Part shown: one piece after another, positions 48,036-57,300 of the stretch | Numbering within the stretch: position 1 is the stretch's first letter | Layout of the letters: every line of letters starts with the position of its first letter | DNA from: Myxococcales bacterium | GTDB taxonomy: Bacteria > Myxococcota_A > Bradymonadia > UBA7976 > UBA1532 | Direction: 5' to 3' | Assembly (NCBI GenBank): GCA_020633465.1 | Contig: JACKDN010000025.1 | Location: 1-64,000 of the forward strand | Length of the DNA stretch: 64,000 nt | Position numbers and translations under genes: made by a program | Notes under the pieces: model-generated | Databases searched by the model: none | What the model saw: only the letters and a program-made list of their open reading frames with translations | Told to the model about the DNA's origin: nothing

Positions 48036-49556
48036 ATGCGACGGATCTCCCTGTCCGAGCGGGCGAAGTACGCCTGGACGACGTGCCTGTTGACCACCCT
48101 GATCGCGGCCTGCGCGGCCCCCCTGGACGACCCCGATCTGCCCGACCTGCGCGCCCCGGCCCTCGGCCGGCTGGACGCCGCGAAGGCCGACGGCGCGGTC
48201 CTCGGCGCGCTGGCCTGCGGCCAGTCCATCGAGGTCGAGCTGGCACCCGAGCCCTCGTTCTGGAAGCTGGACGTGCCCGCCGGCGCGGCCCTGCGCCTGA
48301 AGGTCGAGGCGCGGCTGAGCGGCCGCGCGCTGAAGGGTGGTCTGTTCGGCGAGGCCGGCGGCGCGCCGCTCGCCGCGACGGCGCCCTGCGGCCCGGGGGC
48401 GTGGTGCCTCGAGGGGAAGGCGCCGCCGCCGACGGCGTTCGTGGGGCTGGTGGCGGCCGAGCCGACGGTCGCGCGCGTGACGCTCGACTGCGACGGCGAG
48501 GGCGGCGAGGCCGAGGAGCGCGAGCGCCCGCCCCTCGAGCCGCTGCCGCCCGCGCCGCCGGTCGACGACGAGGCGCTGTGCGTCGAGTGCGACTGGCGGG
48601 CGGTGTGCGTCGACGTGATCGTCGTGGGCAAGCGGGACGCCGCCGGCGACCTGCGCCTCGGCCAGCTGCTCGAGACCACGCCCGAGGGCTTCAATCGCGT
48701 CGCCCCCATCTCGGCCCCCGCGGGGCGGCTCACCGGCGCGCTGACCCCGCTCGGCGGGCTGGCCGGCGCGCCGGGCGTCGCGCTGCTGCAGGCCCGCGTC
48801 GACCGGCTGTTCACCTGGATCAACGACGTCTACGCGCCGTGCTGCGTCTGGTTCCGCCCGGGCGGGGCGTGGGCCCTCGACGCCGACCGGGCCGGTCGGG
48901 CGCTGGCCGGCCGCGTGACGGCCGACGCGAACGGCGATCCGGTGCTGGCCGGGGGCGACGACGTCCTGCGCGACCTCGAGGCCTTCGCGGACCGCGATCC
49001 GGCGACGGCGGGCGGCGACTGTCTGCGCCTGGTCATCGCGCCGTCGTACGCCCCGCCGCGGGGCACGGAGCGCGGGCGCGCGATCGTCGGCGGCCGCCAG
49101 ATGGTGGTCGGGTACGACACCTTCGACTTCTCGCTCTACGGCTTCTACGGCGCGCACGAGGTCGGCCACGCGATGGGACTCGGCGGCCACTGGACCGGCG
49201 GCGTGTCCGGGCCCACCCGCGAGAACGTGATGCGCGCGCGGCCCACGCTGCACCGCCGACCCGAGATCGACGTCGCCGCGCAGTGCGGCCCGGTGCGCGA
49301 TCGCGCGGCCGACATCGGGCTGCACCTCGAGCCGCCCGTCTGCGAGGATCCCAGCGGCGGCGGGGAAGACGAGGACGACGAGGCCGCCGACCCGGTCGAG
49401 GTCGACCCCCTGCCCCGGCGCTGCTTCCAGACGCTGCACCTCGAGTGCACCAACGGCTGCGCGGGCGGGTACTGCTGCGCCGACGCGAACCCACCCCCCG
49501 GCGCGCCGCCCTGCGGCGCGGTGTGCGATCGCGACAGCCCCTGGTGCCGCGGCTGA
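48036..49556 (+). CDS. Metzincin-like metalloprotease lipoprotein
   Basis: The lipobox (LLTTLIAAC) follows a basic N-terminus. Residues ~45-165 are a pre-peptidase-like beta domain (ALRLKVEARLSGRALKG), and ~180-450 the catalytic part. That part contains HEVGHAMGLGGHW at about 374, where HExxH plus a third His could bind zinc and Glu is the base. NVMRA follows at the Met-turn position. The third His is one residue later than in standard HExxHxxGxxH, an oddity. The C-terminus is a Cys-rich tail (CFQTLHLECTNGCAGGYCC, CGAVCDRDSPWC). It is probably a surface protease. GAGAGGAG lies 5-8 nt before the ATG at 48036. Confidence 0.75.
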   Translation: MRRISLSERAKYAWTTCLLTTLIAACAAPLDDPDLPDLRAPALGRLDAAKADGAVLGALACGQSIEVELAPEPSFWKLDVPAGAALRLKVEARLSGRALKGGLFGEAGGAPLAATAPCGPGAWCLEGKAPPPTAFVGLVAAEPTVARVTLDCDGEGGEAEERERPPLEPLPPAPPVDDEALCVECDWRAVCVDVIVVGKRDAAGDLRLGQLLETTPEGFNRVAPISAPAGRLTGALTPLGGLAGAPGVALLQARVDRLFTWINDVYAPCCVWFRPGGAWALDADRAGRALAGRVTADANGDPVLAGGDDVLRDLEAFADRDPATAGGDCLRLVIAPSYAPPRGTERGRAIVGGRQMVVGYDTFDFSLYGFYGAHEVGHAMGLGGHWTGGVSGPTRENVMRARPTLHRRPEIDVAAQCGPVRDRAADIGLHLEPPVCEDPSGGGEDEDDEAADPVEVDPLPRRCFQTLHLECTNGCAGGYCCADANPPPGAPPCGAVCDRDSPWCRG

Positions 49557-49667
49557 TCACCCGCCGGGGCCTCGCCGAGGGCCCGCCGTGATCGGCCTTG
49601 CGGCGTCCGAGCCCGGTCACGAGAATGGCGCCAAACGGAGCGCTCCGCTCCGTCGAGGCCACTGCCC

Positions 49668-51377
49668 ATGGCGCCCTCGGCCTGGCCCCTCCGACGCCTG
49701 CTGACCGTCGCCTTCCTGGCCGTGGGGCTGCTCGCCCTGCTGCCCCTCTCGCTGCTGAACCTGGTCGACACCCACGCGCTGCTGCGCGCCCGGGCCATCG
49801 GCCGCCTGCAGAGCCGCGCGACGGCGACCGCGGCCAGCCTGGACGAGGCGGTCGGCGACCTCGTGCGCTGGACCCGCCAGCTGCAGGCCGATCCCGACGT
49901 CGCCGAGCTGCTCGACGGCGAGGACGACGCCGACGACGAGCGGACGCGCGCCGTGCTGCGGCGCCTGCAGCGGGTGGAAGAGCTGTCGGGCCTACAGGTG
50001 ATCGACGCCGCCGGTCGCGTGCGCATGACCGCGGGCGTGGCGCCGGACCGCACCGCCCCCCTGGAGTTCGCGCGGCCCGGCGACGCCGACGTCCGGATCT
50101 TCGTGCAGGGGGCGGGCACACCGAGCGCCACCTTCTACGTGGCGGGGCCGCACGTCGGCGGAGGCGGCCAGCGGGGCCTCGTCCTCTTGGGGCAGTCGCT
50201 GACCGAGCTGCGCGCGCGGGTGGCGGCCGACGAGGACGCCGCGGGCGCGGAGAGCTTCGGCGCGCTGACCGAAGCGGACGGGCGGGTGATCATCCACGGG
50301 CGGCATACGCAGGCCGAGGGCGCGAAGGACATGCTCACCGGGGACGGCATCGCGGTGTCGGCGCCGCTCAGGCAAGCGCCGTGGACCTACCACCTGGTGG
50401 TGCCGACCAGCTGGGTGGAGGCGCCCATCCGCGCGCAGCTGCTGCGGGTGGTGATCGCCAGCGTGGCCCTGCTGCTGCTGGTGGGGCTGGTCGCGCGGGC
50501 GCTGGCGCGCCGGCTGGCGGCGCCGATCACCGCGCTCGAGCGGACGATGGCCCGGTGGGGCGCCGGCGCCACCGGGCTGCGCGCGCCCACGCTGGCGGGC
50601 GCCGAAGCGCGGCGGCTGGCGGCGGCGTTCGACGAGATGGCCACGCAGATCGAGCACCACCACGCGATCCTCGAGCAGCAGGTGGCCGAGCGCACGCGCG
50701 ACCTCGAAGCCGCCAACCACGAGCTCGAGCTGTTCACCTACTCGGCCTCGCACGACCTGCGGGCGCCGCTGCGCATCGTCGACGGCTACGCGAACGCCCT
50801 GCTCGAGGATTACGGCGCGGCCTTGGACGACGAGGGCCGCCAGATGCTGGGCCGACTGGTGGCGTCGGCCGAGCGCATGCGGGCGCTGATCGAAGATCTG
50901 CTGGCCTTCGGCCGCTTGTCGCGCCAGGCGATCGAGCGCACCACGGTCGACCTCTCCGCGCTGGCGGCGGACATCGGCGCCGAGCTGCGGGACGCCCACC
51001 CCGGCCACCCGGTCACCCTGATCGTCGCGGCCGATCTGGTCGTCGAGGCCGACGCGTCCATGTGCCGGGTGGTGCTGACCAACCTGCTGGACAACGCCTG
51101 GAAGTACACCGGGCGGCAGGCCAACGGGCGGGTCGAGCTCGGGCGCGACGACCGCGGGCTGTTCGTCCGCGACGACGGCGCCGGCTTCGACCCTGCCCAC
51201 GCGCGCCAGCTGTTCGCGCCCTTCGGCCGCCTGCACGCCGCGCACGAGTTCGCCGGCACGGGCATCGGCCTCGCGACGGTCGACCGCATCCTGCAGCGCC
51301 ACGGCGGCTGGATCGAGGCCGACTCGGCGCCCGGCGAGGGGGCCGTCTTCCACTTCGACTTCGCGCCCCGCGCCTGA
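49668..51377 (+). CDS. Membrane histidine kinase with periplasmic sensor
   Basis: TM1 (residues 10-30), a periplasmic sensor domain (about 32-255) of dCache/sCache style and TM2 (257-279) precede a HAMP-like linker and a coiled coil. The DHp helix has SHDLRAPLRIVDGY with the phospho-His at 362. The CA domain has NLLDNAWKY (482-490), DDGAGF (502-507) and GTGIGL (530-535). The CA part strongly resembles that of the kinase at 44828-46345. No response regulator lies next to it; the GGDEF/EAL gene 169 nt downstream is a candidate output partner only by position. Confidence 0.83.
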   Translation: MAPSAWPLRRLLTVAFLAVGLLALLPLSLLNLVDTHALLRARAIGRLQSRATATAASLDEAVGDLVRWTRQLQADPDVAELLDGEDDADDERTRAVLRRLQRVEELSGLQVIDAAGRVRMTAGVAPDRTAPLEFARPGDADVRIFVQGAGTPSATFYVAGPHVGGGGQRGLVLLGQSLTELRARVAADEDAAGAESFGALTEADGRVIIHGRHTQAEGAKDMLTGDGIAVSAPLRQAPWTYHLVVPTSWVEAPIRAQLLRVVIASVALLLLVGLVARALARRLAAPITALERTMARWGAGATGLRAPTLAGAEARRLAAAFDEMATQIEHHHAILEQQVAERTRDLEAANHELELFTYSASHDLRAPLRIVDGYANALLEDYGAALDDEGRQMLGRLVASAERMRALIEDLLAFGRLSRQAIERTTVDLSALAADIGAELRDAHPGHPVTLIVAADLVVEADASMCRVVLTNLLDNAWKYTGRQANGRVELGRDDRGLFVRDDGAGFDPAHARQLFAPFGRLHAAHEFAGTGIGLATVDRILQRHGGWIEADSAPGEGAVFHFDFAPRA

Positions 51378-51546
51378 TCACGGGCGCGGCGCGCGCTGCG
51401 GGCGTCGCCCGCCCATCGCCGCGGGTGGATGTGGCCGCGCCTTGGGTTCCGGCCGAGGCTGAGGCAGACTGCCGGCAGCCCGACCCGTCGCCGGGCGCCC
51501 GGAATCGACCGATGCCCCCACCCGCATGGCCCACGCAGGTCCACCG

Positions 51547-54306
51547 ATGAGCGACGCGCCCGTTCGCCGCGGCCCGCACCTGCGCCGCGTGCTGCCCGCC
51601 GCGCTGGGGTCGGTGTTCGTCGCCCTGCTGCTGGTGTCGGGCGCCTTCGAGGAGGGACCGCACCGGCTGGGCGGCTCGAGCGCGCTGGGCGTCCTCATCC
51701 TGGTCGCGGCCGCCGCCGCCCTGCATCGCTGGGTGCTGGCCCCGCTGCAGCGCCTCGAGGCCACCGCCCGCGCCCTGGCCGAGGGCGCCACGCCGCCGGC
51801 CGTGCGCGTCGGCGGCGTCGCCGAGGTGCGGCAGGTGACGCAGGCCTTCAACGCCATGCTGGCCCGCCTGCGCGCCACGCTGGCCACCCTCGGCGAGCGC
51901 GAGGCGCGCCTGCGCGCGATCGTCGAGGGCCTGGCCGACGGGGTCCTGGCCCTCGACGCCGACGGCCGCGTCTTCGCCCTCAACGACGCCGCCCGGGCGC
52001 TGAGCGGCTGGCCCGACGCCACCGCGCACGGCCAGCCGGTCGAGGACGTCCTGCGGCTGGCCGACGTCACCTGGGCCGCGCTGCTGGGCCAGGGCGCGCT
52101 GCTGCGGCGCCGCGCGTCGCTGCTGCGCCGCGACGGCACCGTCGGCCCCGTCGCCCTGTCCGTCACCCCCACGGCGCGCGGCGGCCACGTCGTGATGGCG
52201 CAGGATCTCGCCGAGTCGGCGGCCCTCGCCCGGGCGCTGGCGCACACCGAGGCCCGGCTGGACGCCTTCGTGCGCGCCATGCCCGATCTGGGCTTCGTCG
52301 TCGATCAGCAGGGCGTGCTGATCGACGCCTTCGGCCACGGCGCGCAGCGCGTGATCTTCGATCCGGCGCACGCGGTGGGCCAGCCCCTCGCCGACGCGCT
52401 CGGGGCCGAGCTCGCGCGCGAAGCCCTCGCGGCCGGGCGCGCGGCGCTCGACAGCGGCGAACCCCAGGACCTGCACTTCAGCCTCGACGTGCCGGCCGGG
52501 CACCGCGACTTCGAGGCCCGCTGCGCGCCGATGGAGGCGCCCGGGGGCCGGCCCACGGTCGCCTGGATCGTCCGCGACGTCACCGAGCATCGCCGGGCCG
52601 AGGCCGCGGCGCGCCGCCACCAGCGGCTGCTCGACCGCACGCGCGACAGCGTCTACATCCTCGACCCGGACAGCCTGCGCTTCAGCTACGTCAACCGCGG
52701 CGCCACCCAGCAGGTGGGCTACGAGCGCGCCGAGCTGCTGCAGATGAGCCCCCTGGATCTGGCGCCCGCCGCCGATCGCGACGCGATCCTCGCGACCCTC
52801 GAATCGCTGCGCGGGCGCGAGTCGGCGGCCGCCACGCTCGAGACGACCCACACGCGCAAGGACGGCGAGACCGTGCCCGTCGAGGTGGTGGTGCAGTGGG
52901 TGCACAGCGACGAGGGCGGGCGCTTCGTCGCCGTCGTGCGCGACATCCGCGAGCGCAAGGAGGCCCAGGCGCGCATCGAGCAGCTCGCATACTACGACCC
53001 CCTGACCGGCCTGCCCAACCGGCGGCTGCTGTTCGAGCGGCTGGAGCACGAGGTCGCGCGCACCCGGCGCAACGGCGACCACGGCGCGCTGCTGTACCTG
53101 GATCTCGACCACTTCAAGACGGTCAACGACGCGCTCGGACACGACGTGGGCGATCACCTGCTGCGCGAGGTGGCCCGGCGGCTCGAGTCCAGCGTCCGCC
53201 GCGAGGACACCGCCGCCCGCCTGGGCGGCGACGAGTTCGTGGTGCTGCTGACCGGGCTGCCCGCCGACCGCGCGCTGGCCGCCCCGCGCGCGCAGCGCGT
53301 GGCCGAGAAGCTGCTCGGCCTGCTCACCGAGCCGGTCGTGGTCGACGGCCACCCGCTGTCGGTGGCCGCCAGCATCGGCATCGCGCTGTTCCCCGACGGG
53401 CGGACCACCGAGGCGGCCGATCTGCTGCGCCGCGCGGACACTGCCATGTACCGCGTGAAGGAAGAGGGCCGCGGCGATCTGCGCTTCTTCGAGGCCACGA
53501 TGCAGGCCGCCGTCGATCGCCGCCTGGCGGTGCAGTCGATGCTGACCCGGGGCCTGGACGAGACGCTCTTGACGCTGCACTACCAGCCGATCACCGACGC
53601 CAAGGGCCGCGCGGTGACGGCCGAGGCGCTGCTGCGGTGGGACGGCCCCGCGGCCGAGCCCATCGGTCCCCTCGAGCTGGTGCAGGTGGCCGAAGAGACG
53701 GGGCAGATCCACGCGCTGGGCCGCTTCGTGCTGCGGGCCGCCTGCCAGCAGGTGGCCCGCTGGCAGCGCATCCCCCACGCGCCGCACCGGGTGGCGGTCA
53801 ACGTCAGCGCGCTGCAGATGCGCACCGGCGGCTTCGTGGCCGACGTACGCGAGGCGCTCGGGCTGGCCGGCGTCAGCGGCGACAGCCTCGAGCTCGAGCT
53901 GACCGAGAGCATCTTCGTCCGCGACCTCGAGACCGTCATCCGCAACATGACCGCCCTGCGCGGCCTGGGCGTGCGCTTCGCCATCGACGACTTCGGCACC
54001 GGCTACTCGTCGCTGGCCTACCTGCGCCGGCTGCCCATCGACGCCCTGAAGATCGATCGCTCCTTCGTGCGCGAGATCACCGAGGACGCGGGCGACGCGG
54101 CCATCGTCGAGGCGTCGGTGTTGATGGCGCGTCGCCTGGGCCTGTCGGTGGTGGCCGAGGGGGTCGAGACCGAGGCGCAGCGCGACCTGCTGCTGGGCAT
54201 CGGTTGCACCCACCTGCAGGGCTATCTGTTCGGTCGCCCCGGCCCCGCCGACGACATCGCGCGCCAACAGACGGCCCCGCTCACGCATCTGCACTCCGAG
54301 GAGTGA
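51547..54306 (+). CDS. PAS-GGDEF-EAL cyclic-di-GMP enzyme
   Basis: The 919-residue protein has two N-terminal TM helices (about 15-67) with a HAMP-like segment, then three PAS-like domains. LSGWPDATAHGQPVEDVL marks the first and DRTRDSVYILDPDSLRFSYV the third. A diguanylate cyclase domain with GGDEF intact (about 558-562, RLGGDEFVVLL) follows. The EAL domain then starts at about 692 (AEALLRW), with NVS, ELTES, DDFGTGYSS, KIDRSFV and EGVET intact. Both activities look possible, so its output may be set by the sensor domains. The ATG at 51547 is preferred over an earlier ATG at 51526. It could feed the PilZ protein at 1124. Confidence 0.88.
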   Translation: MSDAPVRRGPHLRRVLPAALGSVFVALLLVSGAFEEGPHRLGGSSALGVLILVAAAAALHRWVLAPLQRLEATARALAEGATPPAVRVGGVAEVRQVTQAFNAMLARLRATLATLGEREARLRAIVEGLADGVLALDADGRVFALNDAARALSGWPDATAHGQPVEDVLRLADVTWAALLGQGALLRRRASLLRRDGTVGPVALSVTPTARGGHVVMAQDLAESAALARALAHTEARLDAFVRAMPDLGFVVDQQGVLIDAFGHGAQRVIFDPAHAVGQPLADALGAELAREALAAGRAALDSGEPQDLHFSLDVPAGHRDFEARCAPMEAPGGRPTVAWIVRDVTEHRRAEAAARRHQRLLDRTRDSVYILDPDSLRFSYVNRGATQQVGYERAELLQMSPLDLAPAADRDAILATLESLRGRESAAATLETTHTRKDGETVPVEVVVQWVHSDEGGRFVAVVRDIRERKEAQARIEQLAYYDPLTGLPNRRLLFERLEHEVARTRRNGDHGALLYLDLDHFKTVNDALGHDVGDHLLREVARRLESSVRREDTAARLGGDEFVVLLTGLPADRALAAPRAQRVAEKLLGLLTEPVVVDGHPLSVAASIGIALFPDGRTTEAADLLRRADTAMYRVKEEGRGDLRFFEATMQAAVDRRLAVQSMLTRGLDETLLTLHYQPITDAKGRAVTAEALLRWDGPAAEPIGPLELVQVAEETGQIHALGRFVLRAACQQVARWQRIPHAPHRVAVNVSALQMRTGGFVADVREALGLAGVSGDSLELELTESIFVRDLETVIRNMTALRGLGVRFAIDDFGTGYSSLAYLRRLPIDALKIDRSFVREITEDAGDAAIVEASVLMARRLGLSVVAEGVETEAQRDLLLGIGCTHLQGYLFGRPGPADDIARQQTAPLTHLHSEE

Positions 54307-54398
54307 GCCCGACGTCCGGCCCGCGTGACAGCCGGCCGCCGGCCGTCCATGGTGGGAATGGTCACGGGGCGTCGACCGCTGGTCGATGGGAGGTTGCC

Positions 54399-57300
54399 AT
54401 GCGCTGGACGGTCGCGATCACCTTGCTGCTGCTCGGCGCCCCGGCCGGCGCCCAATCGGATCCCGCCTGCGCCGAGGCCAACCCCGTCGGCTGCTTCGCC
54501 CGCGGCGCCTGCCCCGGCGACCGCGTGTGTCTGGTCACCGACACCTGCGTGCCCTCGTCCTGCGTCTGCGACGCCGAGACGGGCACCTGGGAGTGCGAAG
54601 GCTGCGACGGCGGCGAGTGCGTGCGGCCATGCACCACGCCCAGCCCCGCCGGCTGCAGCGTCACCGGCTGCCCCGACACCCAGGCGTGCAACACCGAGGC
54701 GGTCGCCTGCCGCCCGGCCGCCTGCACGTGCGACGACGGCGAGTGGGTGTGCGGCGACGACTGCGACGGCGGCGTCTGCGGCGAGCCCCCGCACCAGGCC
54801 GAGCACTTCGCGAGCGATCCCGTCCGCAACGCCATCGTCGACGACCGCGGCGGCCGCGGCGTCGGTTACCGCTTCGTCTTCGACAGCGACGGCGATCCCG
54901 ACGAGTACGGGCGCTTCGACAGCTGCCCCCATTGCAGCTTCGCGGTGATGGTGGCCGATCCCGGCCTCGACCTCGATCAGCTGGCCATCCTGGGCATCGA
55001 CCCGCTGGAGTACGAGAGCCTGGCCGGCCTGGCCGACGCGATCGAGCAGGTGATCGCGACCGATCCCGAGGCCCTGGCGATGATGCTGCGCCCCGACCTG
55101 TCCGGCGAGGATCTGGCCGCCTACGTCTCGGAGGTGATGCGCGTGATCGGCGTCGTGCAGGGCCAGATCGGTCGCCTGCGCACGCTCGAACGCCTGAAGA
55201 TGCTGCAGCTCGACTTCGGTGACTTCGACCTCGACAGCCTCGAGGACGACCTGGGCCTGGCGATGGACAGCGCCTTCCGCGTCGACTTCGACAACCCCAA
55301 CAACCCGAAGAAGAACAGCGGCATCCGCGTGTACGGCCTCGAAGACTTCCTGACCGCGCTGGTGGGCAAGGTGTCCGACGAGGCGCGCGCGCAGATCGAG
55401 TCGCTGCTGAGCGACATCCCCGATCTGCCCGGCGACTTCGAGATGTCGGGCGACGACCAGGATCCCCTCGACCCGGCCTTCTTCCACGGCGTCCACACCG
55501 GCCTGAAGGTGGAGTACCGCAGCTTCGTGGTGACCGGGCAGAACGCGATCCTGCACCAGTTCACGCTGGTCAACGAGAGCCGGCGGATCCTCCCCTTCGT
55601 GCACGTGGGCATGATCAGCGACATGGATCTGAAGCCCGCCTCGCGCGACGACGGCACCGACTACGACGCGGCCACCGGCACCGCGCTGGTGCACGACGAG
55701 CACCCCTACGCCGACGAGCCCACCTTCTTCGCCGTGGGATCGGCCCCGTCGCGCATGGGATCGCCGCGCTTCGTGCAGTCGAACTACAACCTGGACGATC
55801 GCCTGTCGCTGTCGCAGTTCGCGCCGTCCATCGACGACAACCGCAAGCGCTTCTTCCTGTGGCACCCGGACGTCAGCGGCGACCACGACGACGTCGACGC
55901 GCGCAGCGAGAAGCAGGTGGCCGTGGCGATGCTGCTCGACGGCCCGCTGCTGCCCGGCGAGCGGGCGCGCGTGGCCTTCTGCTACGCCGGCGCCAAGGCG
56001 GGCAGCGCGGGCGCGGCGCGCGCCGAGATGCTCGCGACGATGACCGCGTGCCAGGCGCTCGACGGGCTCTTGAACGCGGCCTGCGGCGACGGCGCGCTGC
56101 AGGTGGGCGAGGTGTGCGACGACGGCAACACCGCCGACGGTGACGGGTGCAGCGCCGAGTGCACGCTGGAGCGTTGCGGCGACGGTCGGAAGACCGGCGC
56201 AGAAGAGTGCGACGACGGCAACACCGAGAGCGACGACGGCTGCACCGCGGACTGCCGCACCGAGCGTTGCGGTGACGGCATCCGCCAGGCCAACGAGGCC
56301 TGCGACGACGGCGACGAGGACGACACCGACGCCTGCCGCAACGACTGCACGCGGGCGCGGTGCGGCGACGGCGTGCTGAGGCGGTGCGACCCGGACGCGG
56401 GCGAGGACTGTTCGACGCTGTGCGACACATCGCTCGAATACTGCCTGCGCCTGACGCTGAACACCGAGACGCTCGATCCCGGGCCGCGCACGGGTCGCGA
56501 GAACAGCCTCGCGCCGCTGGCCGAGCGCCCGGTCGAGGTGGCCGTGTCCTTCGACGTCGACCGCGTCGAGCAGGTGCCCGGTCCGCAGCGGGCGCGGCGC
56601 TACGTCACCGCAGGCGTCGTCGTGCGCTTCGCCGACCGCGACCTCGATCGCGAGCTCGGCGCCGCGCTGACCGGGCACCCCTGGGAGATCCTGCTGACCA
56701 GCGGACCGGGCGGCGTCGCGCTGCGCACCACCGACGCCGACACGCGGGTGATGCGCGTGCGCACCGTGCTCGAGCTGCGCGCCGACCGCACGGGGCTCGG
56801 CGTCGACGAGACCGCGCTGCCCGTGCTGATGTCCATGCAGGCCGAGGGCGCCTTCGAGGTGCAGCGCGTCGGGGGCGGCACGCTGGCAGAGTCGGCCGCG
56901 GGCGGCGCGACGCTCGACCTCGTGCCCGGCGCCGAGGCCGTCGCGACGCTGGAGCAATGCGACGACGGCAACGCGAACGACCACGACGACTGCCTGTCGA
57001 CCTGCGAGCGGGCGCGCTGCGGCGACGGCGTCGTCTGGTACGCCGGCGGCGAGACCTGCGACGACGGAGAGGCGAACGGGGACGGCGCCTGCACCGCGCC
57101 GGGTCCCCAGGGCCCCGGCTGCCGCGCGGCGAACCCGGCGGCCTGTGGCGACGGAAACATCGATCCCGGCGAGGAGTGCGACGACGCCGACAACGTGGAC
57201 GGCGACGGGTGCAGCGCGCTCTGCCGCACCGAGCGCTGCGGCGACGGCGTGGTGCAGGCCGGCGAAGAGTGCGACGACGGCAACGCGGTCGACGGCGACG

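Noticed and set aside
51013..54294. 1093-codon minus-strand open frame over the GGDEF-EAL gene
   Set aside because: Composition is His/Gln/Arg-rich with no domain, and it mirrors the codon periodicity of the plus-strand gene, which has all family motifs. High GC makes antisense stop codons rare.
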